Assembly (NCBI GenBank): GCA_021030905.1
Contig: JAGFMI010000004.1
Span: forward strand, 1,178,001 to 1,242,000
Length of the DNA: 64,000 bases
Direction: 5' to 3'
DNA from: Pyrenula massariospora
Lineage: Eukaryota; Ascomycota; Eurotiomycetes; Pyrenulales; Pyrenulaceae
Part shown: positions 1 to 9,551 of the stretch, piece by piece
How the letters are laid out: every line of letters starts with the position of its first letter
Numbering within the stretch: the stretch's first letter is position 1
The notes under the pieces: generated by a model
Told to the model about the DNA's origin: nothing
What the model saw: only the letters and a program-made list of their open reading frames with translations
Database searches by the model: none
Position numbers and translations under genes: made by a program

Positions 1-2264
1 CCCGTAATCCCAGTAGGGCCGCTAGGACGTTCTTGTTGTCAGAGTTGACTGTTAATGCCATTCGAGTTTGGGACTTATCTGTAGGACCAATCGCTCCAGA
101 GGGGCTGGGTCATATCAGTGACAATTTATATTCGGATTAGATTGCTACAAACCCTGATATTCCAATTGGACCCTGCTGGCCTGTAACACCTTGCACACCC
201 GTTGGGCTGTCATAGTAGTCAACATCTGTGATTGTTCGTCTTCGGAGTCGATTAATGCAGACCCTTGTGCCCCGGTAGGGCCTTGCTGGCCTGTTACACC
301 TTGTACACCAGTGGCACTTTCATAGAAGTCAGTACAAGTGAGCCTTCGCTTCGAAGAGATAGATACATACCCCACTAGACCGGTTGGCCTTGCACAGCAG
401 TCAGTAATCAATCGCCCTGATGAATAATCGGGACATACCCGGTTACACCCTGTGCTCCGCTTGGACCTATCAACACTGCGTTAGACGATCTACGTGATCA
501 TTGACGTACAACACGTACCAGTTGCGCCAACGGGACCAGGAGGTCCGCTTAGGCGTAGCATAGATGTCAGTATCGGACAGATTCAGAAGACACAAGGAAC
601 TTATCTGAAGGGCCTGTCGGGCTTAAAGCATGCGGTCAGCATTTGACAACTTTTTCGTGAAAGGTCACATATCTTGGACGCCCTGTGGACCTGAAGCGCC
701 TTGTGAACCTGCATGCGTGAGCAGTTGTAAGCTAGAAGTCTTCTCAATTAGCTACCTTGCGGGCCAATAGAACCCTGGTTAAGTCTCAAGTCAGTTAAAT
801 CAACGAGATAGGAGGGAATTCATACCTGTGATCCTTGTTGACCGACAGCACCAGTTGGTCCCACAGGGCGTGAAAAGGAATTTATTAGCATAGGTAGAGA
901 TTATAGGAAGGCAGAGACTCATCAGAGAGGCCTTGTAGACCTGAAGGACCTTGCGAACCTGCTCATTTAAGTAATACAGGTTAAAAAGACTTGGGGATAT
1001 CTACCTTGCGGTCCAATACTTCCCTGTTTCATTCAGCATTGATAAATCTAGTTTAGTACAAAGTATTCATACTTGAGGTCCTGTAGGCCCTGTAGGTCCT
1101 GTAGCACCCACAGCTCCCGTGATCCCAGGACTTCCTTGTTGGCCCGTAGGGCGTGGCCAGAAAGTCAGTAAACGATGTTACTCAGTATGAAAGTGAACTC
1201 ATCTTGCGCTCCTACAGGGCCTTGTGCTCCGGTGGCACCAACTGGGCCAGAGGGCCTGGCATTTTATTAAGCAAAATGTTCATTCACAGACGAGGAAACC
1301 GTACCCTGTGGCACCTTGAGGGCCTGATGGACTTGATTACGATTCAGTGTTCATGCGCCATTGAGATTGACTATATCATACATACCCGCTTGGACCGCTA
1401 GGACCTGGACCGCCTAGCTGATTTCCACATGCAGCAGCTAGGCGCGAGATGCCGAGCTGCACGTAAATGCACCCCTCGCTCGGCCCGTGACTAACATCAA
1501 AGACAGCGACAACAGTATTGTCTGACGACCGGATGCAAAAAGAGGCTTGATTGTCCGGAAAGGCTGGGTTGTTCCAAATCAGGTGGTTGTCGCTGTCGAC
1601 AGCGAAGGTCGAATTGATAGAGCCAGTCACTGCAGTGGGTGTAAAATTCTGGTAAGGTACCCCTGGATTTGTCGAGTACTGCAAGGAAATGCCAGAGCCA
1701 GTGCTATTGGCGAATAGTTGTCCATTAACGATCGAGTATACTGTTACGTCGCTACAATTACCGGGCCCACCCTCTATGGTGATGAAACTTCCACCACTGG
1801 CTTGCCTGCGCTCCACGTCGCGGGAAGGGGGAAGGAAGAATTGTACGACAAAGTCTTTCGTAATCGCCGCGTCGTCTTTTGGTATTTGTGAGGTGCTAGG
1901 AATGTTAGCTCAAAGATTCGTCCGGTAAATTAGATACGCACAAAACTCTTGAAGTAGATAGAATTGTCGTAGTCGTCCCATCGAGGATAGTGTTGAGGCT
2001 AGTTGGGGCGTTGTTCACCGTGACTGTTAGGGAGTCATCGACAACGAAATCTGTATTTTGAGCAACGAACGTGTTGACGTAGTAAGGCTGGATAATGACC
2101 ACCTCGCTGACGGACTCCTGATCAGGACCCGCTTGACATGCTGGCGGCAGATTCTTTTGTACAATCGATTGGAAGGTATCCTGCAAGGCGAAATAGGTCG
2201 GAACTTGAGTTGTAAGTAGTATCAAGCCATAGTACATAGATGGTAGAAGAATTCGCTGATTCAT
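1..2264 (-). CDS. secreted collagen-like protein with N-terminal DUF7908-type domain (3' end outside window)
   Basis: Start ATG at 2264; the N-terminus is hydrophobic (MNQRILLPSMYYGLILL), consistent with a signal peptide. Exon 1 is 1942-2264 and exon 2 1386-1895; together they encode a fungal extracellular domain (VVDDSLTVTVNNAPTS, then CSDVTVYSIVNGQLFA and NQASFCIRSSDNTVVAVFD) that I match from memory to DUF7908. After it come Gly-X-Y triplets spread over micro-exons: 1305-1331, 1203-1255, 1073-1152, 1005-1023, 923-958, 826-869, 756-774, 673-708, 605-622, 519-554, 439-466, 371-388, 263-316, 153-206, 79-104 and 1-28 (open at the edge). Joined this way, 67 triplets run without a break, and every intron in the repeat splits or borders a Gly codon. 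Twelve introns are GT-AG; five begin with AT. Likely a cell-surface or secreted triple-helical protein; function unknown. Confidence 0.85.
29..78 (-). other. AT-AC intron in collagen-like gene
   Basis: 50 nt. Donor ATAAGT after ACA G, branch-like ctgac, 3' end aagaAC followed by GT CCT. Phase 1, restoring Gly (GGT). Confidence 0.75.
555..604 (-). other. AT-AC intron in collagen-like gene
   Basis: 50 nt. Donor ATAAGT after TCA G, branch-like actgac, 3' end atgctAC followed by GC CTA. Phase 1, restoring Gly. Confidence 0.75.
623..672 (-). other. AT-AA intron in collagen-like gene
   Basis: 50 nt. Donor ATATGT after CAA G; branch-like gctgac; 3' end ctttAA followed by GC CCG. The nearby AG is one base further on and would break the frame; the AC inside the branch motif would keep the frame but insert five residues that break the Gly register. 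AT-AA is therefore the best fit. Confidence 0.6.
870..922 (-). other. AT-AC intron in collagen-like gene
   Basis: 53 nt. Donor ATGAGT after TCT G, branch-like gctaat, 3' end tttcAC followed by GC CCT. Phase 1, joining to GGC (Gly). It sits at the same place in the duplicated exon cassette as the AT-AC intron at 1153-1202. Confidence 0.75.
1153..1202 (-). other. AT-AC intron in collagen-like gene
   Basis: 50 nt. The donor after CAA G is ATGAGT; the 3' end is ggccAC followed by GC CCT. A branch-like ctgac lies shortly upstream of the end. Only this boundary restores Gly (G + GC) and keeps the Gly-X-Y frame; I found no GT-AG alternative that does. Confidence 0.75.
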
Positions 2265-3135
2265 TTTCAATTAAAAGAGTGGTTCCTTGCACAATGCAGC
2301 AAAGACATCACCTTAGTTCATCTCAGTGGAAAGGAAAGTCAGAAGTCGTCAAAACCGCAAATGAGCGAGTGAATAACATTAGCGAAGGACCGTAACAGAG
2401 AGAAACCAAAAGAACATGAGAGCTTTGAATCACAAGCGTTTGCAGCCTCAAGAATATGCGTCTTTGGGCATTTTGGGGGAGTAGAGGTGTGTCGAAGACA
2501 CCTGTAAACAGTGCATTGTCCGGGTGACCCAAGGTGGTCCGTTGCATGGCAAAGGGAGGATATGGAATGTGGTCTGCCCTTCTCGCCGAAGACAATGCTC
2601 CTGACCTGTAAGTCGTTGCGAAGACAATTGTTTCTTCTGAAAGACGGGTTAAGGGAGCTTCGGCTATTTTCTTGGTAAGGATCTTGCATATTTCGCACTT
2701 AAAAGACTCAAAAGATGAAATGTTCAACCTGCGACCATTTTTACATCGAACCCACCGCGAGGATAAATCGAGGCTGGGTGTCAGAAGTCGCGGCGCATCT
2801 GATTTTCAGCACTGGCGGCCGCCCGGCGTATGTTGGAAGCGCCACGACCTCTGACACCTACCATCGATCGGCCACGATTTCTGTCACCCAGCCTCGAATG
2901 CAACGTTAAGCCTTGAGCTGCCAAATGTTTACAAGAATCACAGTTTCGCCGGTAAGTGTTTAATGCGTGCATAGGATGCTTGTCTCTGGATGGAATCGTA
3001 AAGAAGATCGTGAAGATGAAGGCATTCTGCTGAAATGCTCGTGCGCGTGACGCGTGTGGAACGCGCGACACTTTGGTATGAGCGTTCACTGAAGCTGGAC
3101 CTGCCCTTGCTTTTGAACAATTCCAATGCGTCTTT
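2265..3135. other. intergenic, with a small fold-back
   Basis: Upstream of the collagen-like gene and downstream of the DUF6914-like gene. Overlapping reading frames exist at 2323-2727 on the minus strand but show no recognisable protein. The only structure seen is the inverted repeat at 2768-2897. Confidence 0.5.
2768..2897. repeat. nested inverted repeat (fold-back, MITE-like size)
   Basis: The left arm (2768-2796, core gaggctgggtgtcagaagtc) pairs with two right arms. The outer arm, 2869-2897, reads as the complement with gacag in place of gtcag. The inner arm, 2839-2857 (gcgccacgacctctgacac), pairs with 2779-2796. The total is about 130 bp. No coding capacity and no clear target-site duplication were seen. 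Confidence 0.55.
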
Positions 3136-3687
3136 TCAAGCGATCACCTCTTTTCCGACTATTAGATCTAGAGTTGGTATCCTATCTCCCCATTCCTTGC
3201 CAGCCTCCCATCTACCGTCTCTCTTCTTCCTCTCTACATATTCTAACACCTTTCTTCGAGTTATTTCCCATCCGCCCATGCCGGTAATTGCTTGCTGCCG
3301 CTGCAAACCTTCAAGCGCAATTTCGACCCACCTCGAGCAACTGAGCTTTTGCGCCTCGATTTGATTTGTGTCGTCTATTTGGTAAATTGGAATCGCTTCC
3401 AGTATTCTATCGAGCTTGTCAGGGGCAGCGACCTTCGCAACGACAACCCGGACTAGGAGACACCGTTCAAGCTGGACATCTGGGATATGAATACGCTCGT
3501 ATCGCCAAGGCTGTTTGACCTCGCCGGCGACCTCTTGCAGGGTATTCTTTACGTGGTGTTTGGTCGCTGAACTTGGCTTAGCAAGGGGATCGCCCTTTGA
3601 GGTAATGAAGAGCGCGAAGTGATAGGATTCTGGATGTTTCGGTCGCGCGTAGACAGCTAATTGGAGACGAGCTTTATTATGAGGCAT
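3136..3687 (-). CDS. conserved fungal protein, DUF6914-like
   Basis: Single exon of 183 aa, ATG at 3687. The sequence opens ARLQLAVYARPKHPESYHFA and continues with KHHVKNTLQEVAGEV, QPWRYERI, and a C-terminal half with IYQIDDT, SCSRWVEIALEGL and RRKVLEYVERKK. This order recalls a widespread family of short fungal proteins (DUF6914, from memory) of unknown function. No signal peptide or membrane segment is visible; it is probably soluble and intracellular. It is convergent with nothing and separated from the ureohydrolase gene by about 180 bp in the same orientation. Confidence 0.75.
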   Translation of the reverse strand: MPHNKARLQLAVYARPKHPESYHFALFITSKGDPLAKPSSATKHHVKNTLQEVAGEVKQPWRYERIHIPDVQLERCLLVRVVVAKVAAPDKLDRILEAIPIYQIDDTNQIEAQKLSCSRWVEIALEGLQRQQAITGMGGWEITRRKVLEYVERKKRDGRWEAGKEWGDRIPTLDLIVGKEVIA

Positions 3688-3870
3688 GAATTGATAATCT
3701 TTTAAGGACTGTCTAGTGGCATTATTGGGCGATTCAAATTGATCATGTATGTTTGACGGCTCCGAAACGCAACGGGAAGAAGTGCGAATTGCAAAAATGG
3801 CTTATAACTTTCAGTCACGTGACGGCCGAATTGTAATGATTACACCATGCAAAATTTGTAGGCGGACAGT

Positions 3871-5244
3871 CTACATTTCGTCTTCCTTACTCTTCACTGG
3901 AGTTTCAACCATCAGTGTGAACAACGAATGTGCCACCTCTGCCGCTGCGAGGGCGGTAGTTTCCCCTCGGGTGTCATAAATTGGAGCCACCTCAACAACG
4001 TCAGCGCCAACGACTTTGAGGCCTTCGAGACCGTCAATGATGCTGAGCAATTCTCGAGTTGTCCAACCACCCACTTCCGGCGTTCCTGTCGCTAAAGAAT
4101 GGTTAGCAGCCTCGCAAAAGTAGAGCCTAGAATATACCGACCTGGAGCATAGGCAGGATCAAGTACATCTATGTCGACCGTAATGTAGACCAGAGTTTCT
4201 CCTACTCTCTTCTTCAGCTTTGTAATCACTCCTTCAACTCCAATTTTATCGATGTCACGTGCGGTCACAATCTCAAACCCACACCGTCTGTCATTTTTGA
4301 GATCACCCTTCCTTATGGGTGCTCTGATACCCGCATGGACACTACTACTATTGAGCACTAAACCCTCTTCGTGTGCGATATGTAGAAATGTGCCGTGATT
4401 GACTGCCGCATATTGTGAGATACCCCCGCCTAGCACAGAAGGGTCCCAGGTATCAATGTGACTATCGAAATGGATGACACTCACAGGACCCCAATGCTGG
4501 TAGGCCGCTCGCAATGCAGGAAGGGTAGTCGTATGGTCCCCACCTAATGTGATGATTCTTGGGGTGGAAGACTTTTCGGTAGCATTTGCTTCTCGCCCAG
4601 AGACGCGGCGGTGAGCATTCTCGAGCTGTTTGAGCGCAACGGTGTTATCAAGAAACGTAAGCGGAGCATCACCACAATCCACTGCGCGCGCCCAGGAAGA
4701 AAATGAATTGTGCCCGGTATAAATGGAAGTAGCAAAGGACGGAACAATTCTTCGGGACCCAACACGAATACCAGAGGGTCCGAATCTTGACCCAGGTCGT
4801 GCGGTGACTGCCTAAGAGTAGCTGTCAGAAGAATCCAAGGAAGAATGCAACAATCTCGGCCCCCTCATGCAATGATGGATAAAACGATAATAAAACCTAG
4901 AACTTTGACATAAAGAACGTAATTGATAAAATACTAACAGTATCAAACGGTGCCCCCAAGAAAGCAATGTCATATCTTGAGACGCTCGCATCTTCTGAGA
5001 GGCAGTGAACATGTGGCAGATTCGCAAAGGTTGTCAAACCAGCGATACCTCCAGTCTCAAGCGCTGGATCGTCTTCTGAAAATGGGTACTGAGAAGGTCC
5101 ACCGGAAGAATGAATCGCTGCCAAGGGTGGGAAGACAATTTCGCGTGGACTAGAGGGCTGGAAAAGTCCTGACAAAACGACCAAGATGAAACAAAGCGAG
5201 CGTCCTAGGGAGGTGTTCACACATGTACGCAAACAGACCGCCAT
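3871..5244 (-). CDS. agmatinase-type ureohydrolase with N-terminal hydrophobic leader
   Basis: Three exons (4939-5244, 4142-4811, 3871-4091), 398 aa; introns of 127 and 50 nt, both GT-AG. The family hydrolyses guanidino compounds to urea and an amine with two Mn ions. Visible metal motifs: [23 protein letters not shown] and [18 protein letters not shown], then GGWTTREL. A substrate-region segment [13 protein letters not shown] is also present. The first 30 residues contain a basic start and a hydrophobic core ([12 protein letters not shown]), consistent with entry into the secretory pathway, which is unusual for cytosolic arginases but occurs in fungal agmatinase-like proteins. The second exon starts GCA GTC right after PFDT, giving the expected join. 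Substrate is not certain: agmatine and guanidinobutyrate are both possible. Confidence 0.88.
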
Positions 5245-5674
5245 GTCAGGAGACAGACCACTGCTTGAAGCTGTTAATCAGCGAGAAGCTGAACAGGGTG
5301 AATCAGCAAATCTCATAGTAACTACCGAACTTATCAAACTAGAAGGAAGCTAAAGAAGCTTCCACATTTAGACAAGTCAAAAACCTGGAGCGCTGTCATC
5401 ACGAAAAGCTTGCTCCTGATCTCTGCAAGATCTACTCTATTATTGCCCAGTCTCACGTTGCTCGGTCTTTGCGAGCCAAATTTCATAATCTTTTCAATTT
5501 TTAGGTTTTTGCCATCCATGGATGGTTCTTGCCGGTGCATCTTTGCTCCGGACTCCGAGTTTAACGAGTCGTTTGCTGCGAGCCCGGAATCATTTCCGCA
5601 ACATCAACTTACAATAATTGGACTGACACAGCTTATTTTCTATGAGGCGCTGCAGCACGGAATTTACCTAGAGG
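5245..5674. promoter_or_regulatory. divergent promoter region
   Basis: 430 bp between two genes transcribed away from each other (ureohydrolase on -, E2 acyltransferase on +). No specific operator was recognised; frames here are short and unlike known proteins. Confidence 0.4.
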
Positions 5675-7132
5675 ATGAGATCTCATTCAGCAGCAAGGTC
5701 ATTCCTTTTGCGCTGCCGAGACGGCGCGTCCATTCGCTTTAGACATGTCTACCTCTATCCCGGCCTTGGGTTTCCCCTCCGTGTAGGCCACGCTCGCCGG
5801 TCGATCCACAGCAGCTTGCCCCGCCCAGCAATCAAGACCCAGAGACTCACCGACATTGGTGAAGGAAACAAAGAAGTGCAGATCATTCAATGGTATGTCA
5901 CTGAAGGCGCTCGCGTTGAAGAGTGGGACAATCTCTGCCAGGTCCAGAGTGACAAAGCTGCGGATGATATTACTGCACGTTATGCTGGAGTAGTAAAGAA
6001 GCTTTATTGGCAGAGCGATGACACTGTACAAACAGGGCAGCCTCTCGTGGATATTGATGCGGTAGGGGACGAGCGCTCGACTAATATGGGGGAGGCAAAG
6101 GCGGCTATTTCACAAAGTGAAAAGGAGGAGGTGAACGGAGAGCTGGGAATGGAACCTCAGGAGCAGGACATGCCACAGGACGAAGATCTCAAGGGAGAAG
6201 CACGAGGCAAGCATGCGGCACTAGCGACGCCGGCCGTTAGAGGGCTTTTGAAAGAGCATAAGCTCCAAATCACAGATATAAAAGGCACCGGCCGTGACGG
6301 TAGAGTCCTAAAGGAAGACGTTTACGCCCATCTTAAATCAAAAGAATTACCAACTCCGGCCCAATCCACCACTCCCTCCTCAGTCCCATCAACTCAGACC
6401 GAAACTCCTCATCCTATGTCGCCGATCCAAACACAAATGTACCGAAGCATGACCGCCTCCCTCCAAATCCCGCGCTTCCTCTATACCAACGACGTCAATC
6501 TAAACTCCCTCACTACCCTCCGTCGCAGTCTCAACTCCACACACCCTCCCAATTCCCCCCACCTAACAACCCTCCCCTTCATCCTCAAAGCCGTCTCCCT
6601 CTCCCTCACCCACTACCCAATCCTCAACTCGCGCCTCGAACCCTCCCCCACCCCCACAACTCCCCCCAAAAACCTCCTCTACCGCTCCCACCACAACATC
6701 GGCATCGCCATGGCCACCCCCTCTGGCCTCCTCGTCCCCGTCATCCCCAACGTCGCCGCCCACAGCGTCCTCTCCCTCGCCTCCGAAATCTCCCGCCTCT
6801 CCGCCCTCGGCGCCCAGGGTAAGCTATCCTCCGCCGACCTCACCGGTGGCACGATAACGGTCAGCAATATCGGCGCGATGGGGGGCAATGTGGTTGCGCC
6901 GGTGGTGTTGGAGGGGCAGGTTGCGATTATGGGGGTCGGGAGGGCGAAGGCGGTGCCCGTTTGGAAAGATGGAGAGGGTGGGACGGGGGGAGGGGTTGAG
7001 AGGGCGGAGATGTTGCCTGTGAGTTGGAGCGCGGATCATCGGGTGGTGGATGGGGTGACGATGGCGGGGATGGCGGAGAAGGTGAGGTGGTATTTGGAAG
7101 ATGTTGGGAGGATGGGGGTGGAGATGCGGTGA
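5675..7132 (+). CDS. lipoamide acyltransferase (E2) of branched-chain alpha-keto acid dehydrogenase, mitochondrial
   Basis: Single exon, 485 aa. A basic, Ser/Arg-rich mitochondrial presequence (MRSHSAARSFLLRCR...RRSIHSSLPRP) precedes one lipoyl domain with LTDIGEG and the lipoylated lysine in QSDKAADDI. A peripheral E3-binding domain follows (TPAVRGLLKEHKLQITDIKG, GRDGRVLKEDV), then a Pro/Thr-rich linker and the acyltransferase domain ending in SWSADHRVVDGVTMAGM, where the His and Asp of HRxxDG are catalytic. It transfers branched acyl groups to CoA in Leu/Ile/Val breakdown. A single lipoyl domain with the DIGEG motif favours BCKDH over pyruvate dehydrogenase E2. The sense strand is strongly C-rich from about 6360 to 6830 and then G-rich to the stop. 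Confidence 0.92.
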   Translation: MRSHSAARSFLLRCRDGASIRFRHVYLYPGLGFPLRVGHARRSIHSSLPRPAIKTQRLTDIGEGNKEVQIIQWYVTEGARVEEWDNLCQVQSDKAADDITARYAGVVKKLYWQSDDTVQTGQPLVDIDAVGDERSTNMGEAKAAISQSEKEEVNGELGMEPQEQDMPQDEDLKGEARGKHAALATPAVRGLLKEHKLQITDIKGTGRDGRVLKEDVYAHLKSKELPTPAQSTTPSSVPSTQTETPHPMSPIQTQMYRSMTASLQIPRFLYTNDVNLNSLTTLRRSLNSTHPPNSPHLTTLPFILKAVSLSLTHYPILNSRLEPSPTPTTPPKNLLYRSHHNIGIAMATPSGLLVPVIPNVAAHSVLSLASEISRLSALGAQGKLSSADLTGGTITVSNIGAMGGNVVAPVVLEGQVAIMGVGRAKAVPVWKDGEGGTGGGVERAEMLPVSWSADHRVVDGVTMAGMAEKVRWYLEDVGRMGVEMR

Positions 7133-7440
7133 AGACGCTGTAGAAAAAATTCGCTATTAAGAATTTAATGCTCGGTTCTGCAGGTCTCGAAAAGGCACAG
7201 AAGCAGAAAGTGACAAAATGGCTTCAATTTAAACATAGCGCGAGGGATGTCGCGAGCAAAATAGAAGAACAGAGCTCAGAGCGCAGTGAAAAGTTTTGTG
7301 ATAGCTAAAATGGAAATCTTTGGAAATTCCGTTGCTTCCTTGAAAGGTTTCTATCTACATGGGTATATAATGTTGCATATGTTTTACAAATGTCTGATAG
7401 ATCCGTTCAAGTCGAACAAGAAGTCGCCCACAACACCTCC
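7133..7440. other. convergent intergenic spacer
   Basis: 308 bp between the 3' ends of the E2 gene (+) and NAR1 (-). A/T-rich in parts; nothing else seen. Confidence 0.5.
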
Positions 7441-9253
7441 CTACCAGCCACCGCCGAGACTTCCAGCTAGTGCTGCAACCCTTTCAGTATCTCCGACTTT
7501 TTTCTTCTTGCCAACGTCGCTCTCTACCTCCCGAAAGGAGGTCATGACCAACTTTTCCAGCGGTACTTGGGTTAGACGTGCCCACTGATCCAACATCCCA
7601 TGCACTTCAGACGGCGATATTCCATCAATCATGTCATCAGGTTGGGCATTGACGCCGACATCCACCATGATTGAGTCTCCATCTGAGCCTATCTCATCTG
7701 TCGACATATCTCCGTCGTCAGAGTCGGCGGAAAAATACGCCTCGTCTACGCGTTGGAGCCACTCGCGCTGTGTCTGGACGGACGGTTTGTCCTGATCCGT
7801 TGAGGTTAAGAGCTGGTTTGCCGGCGAGTCTTCCGGTTTGAGTTGCCCGCCCCCATTTGTGCAGCCTCCAGGACAGGCCATTACTTCGACGTATGCGTAA
7901 TCAGGTTTTGACGATGCACTAGTAGGCCGTCGTGCTGCTCCCGGGAGTTTAGACAAAGGGGCCGGCTTGAGCTTGCGGACAAGATTTTGTATATTACGGA
8001 ATCCGTAAAAACGAGCACATTTTAGGAGTGGTGTGTCGGAGGTAGAGATGAGGGTGTATTCAACGACGTCTGCATTACGGCCACGTTGTGTCTGGATTTT
8101 GCTACCTGGATGAAGAGATTGATGAGTTTTGAGGACGTGGTGAAGGTAGCCGCCGGAAGTACTCCCTTCGGAAGAGCGAATGTTACGCAGTCGTGACTTT
8201 TGGAAGAGAAAGTGATGAAGCTGTGGATCAGGAAAATGTGTTCGCTCGGAGAGGTTAAGTGGTCTAAGTGGTAGAGAAGGCAGCTGGATACCTCTATCAT
8301 AAGCAAGCGTGAGCAGCTCTCGAGACGTTATCACACAATCGACGTCTCGTATAGGATCTTCGCTCTCTGCGCGTCCATCTCTCCACCATCGATCCGTCAG
8401 TTCCTCTCTACTCGCTTCGAGTTTCTTGTCAAAGCATGGCATAATCGCTAGATGCCAGATCTGTGATGGATGTAGCCCAAGCTTTCGGCTCAGCACTGAC
8501 TTCAGTATCGTTCCGGTCAACGCTTGTGGAGATTTAAGTTTAGAGAGATGCGGCAAAACATAAGGATGTGTCTTCTCAGCGTAACAAATCCATCCAGGGC
8601 ATACTGAGGATAGTATGGGCTTATTTTGGCATGATTCCGTCGCTAAGGAGCCACACGCCTCATCGGCGCTTAACACCAAGCATGCCTCCCTCATCCGGTT
8701 GGAGTCCACAACATAAGAAAAATAGCTGCCATGTCTGCCACCTGAGCGCAGGCCGTGAGAGCCGCTAAGAAGCTGATCGATTAGGTATGACGCCTGTCTC
8801 TCTGTGATTCCATATGTTGCAGCAAGACTCGCTCTGACCTGAGGGCTGACACTAGCGACAAATATCTTGCCATCTCTTGCTGTTGCAGGTTCTTCCAGGA
8901 AGCTGTCCGATAGGTGGGAGGGATTTATCGGTGGATAGGCATCGAGAGTGTTAAGAACTTCGGAGTGGGATTGTAAGGAGACCAGAACCGCTTCGGCGGA
9001 AGTAACACACCCCGAGCATGCAAGACAGTCCGTGAGAGATATCTGGGCTGGTGGAGCGTTCTCAGCTTGTAACTTGTCCTCGGTAGTTACTTCGTAAGGG
9101 TTCTTCAGCACATTAGCCTTTGGATTCGGAAATTATAAGGTCAAATACCTCCGGCCTGATATTAGAGGGATTAAAAGTTTCGACAGGTTTAATACAAGCA
9201 ACACCAGGCGAAATAAAATCGTTCAGATCATTCGCAGACAATATGGCACTCAT
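7441..9253 (-). CDS. NAR1: cytosolic Fe-S cluster assembly factor NAR1
   Basis: Two exons (9149-9253 and 7441-9102), 588 aa; 46-nt GT-AG intron, phase 0. The start [20 protein letters not shown] is typical of the family. Cys20 plus the CLACSGC cluster form the N-terminal Fe-S site. The iron-only hydrogenase-like core follows, with SSVCPGW, MPCFDKK and [12 protein letters not shown] carrying the second set of cysteines. NAR1 links the early and late parts of the cytosolic Fe-S assembly pathway and passes clusters to target apoproteins. A long Ser/Thr-rich insertion ([13 protein letters not shown], then PTSASSKPD) is usual in fungi. It is divergent from the PARG-like gene. Confidence 0.95.
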
Positions 9254-9551
9254 GACGCAAACTGCGCGTTGTAACCACCATCGGTATCCAGCACCTGTGG
9301 CGGTAGTGTTTAAAAAACTTCGCGTTAATAATCGCCAGTCATTGCCAGGCACAAAATGATCCCATTTGCCCCACACCCCGCACGACGGAACAATTCCGGA
9401 GATCAGCCTCGGCGGCAGCCTTACGAGTTAGCACCAGCCCGAACAGAATTTGCGCAGTAATGCAAGGTTCGGATACACCTTTTTTGCAATTGGATCGACA
9501 ATTGGCACTCACTAGTTGTGTCTGAATAGGTGGTCGTGACACTCCTACAGA
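9254..9551. promoter_or_regulatory. divergent promoter between NAR1 and PARG-like gene
   Basis: 298 bp separating two start codons that face away from each other, so both promoters must lie here. No specific motif was recognised. Confidence 0.45.

Noticed and set aside
1153-1202. Explaining the odd collagen-gene introns by GT-AG or GC-AG sites nearby
   Set aside because: For each of the five, every GT or GC donor and AG acceptor I tried either shifts the frame or destroys the Gly register, whereas the AT boundary keeps it exactly.
29-1202. Minor (U12) spliceosome introns
   Set aside because: The U12 donor ATATCCTT and branch TCCTTAAC are absent; donors and branch sites look like the U2 class.
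5675-7132. Pyruvate dehydrogenase E2
   Set aside because: Only one lipoyl domain, with the LTDIGEG motif and an E3-binding domain typical of branched-chain E2.
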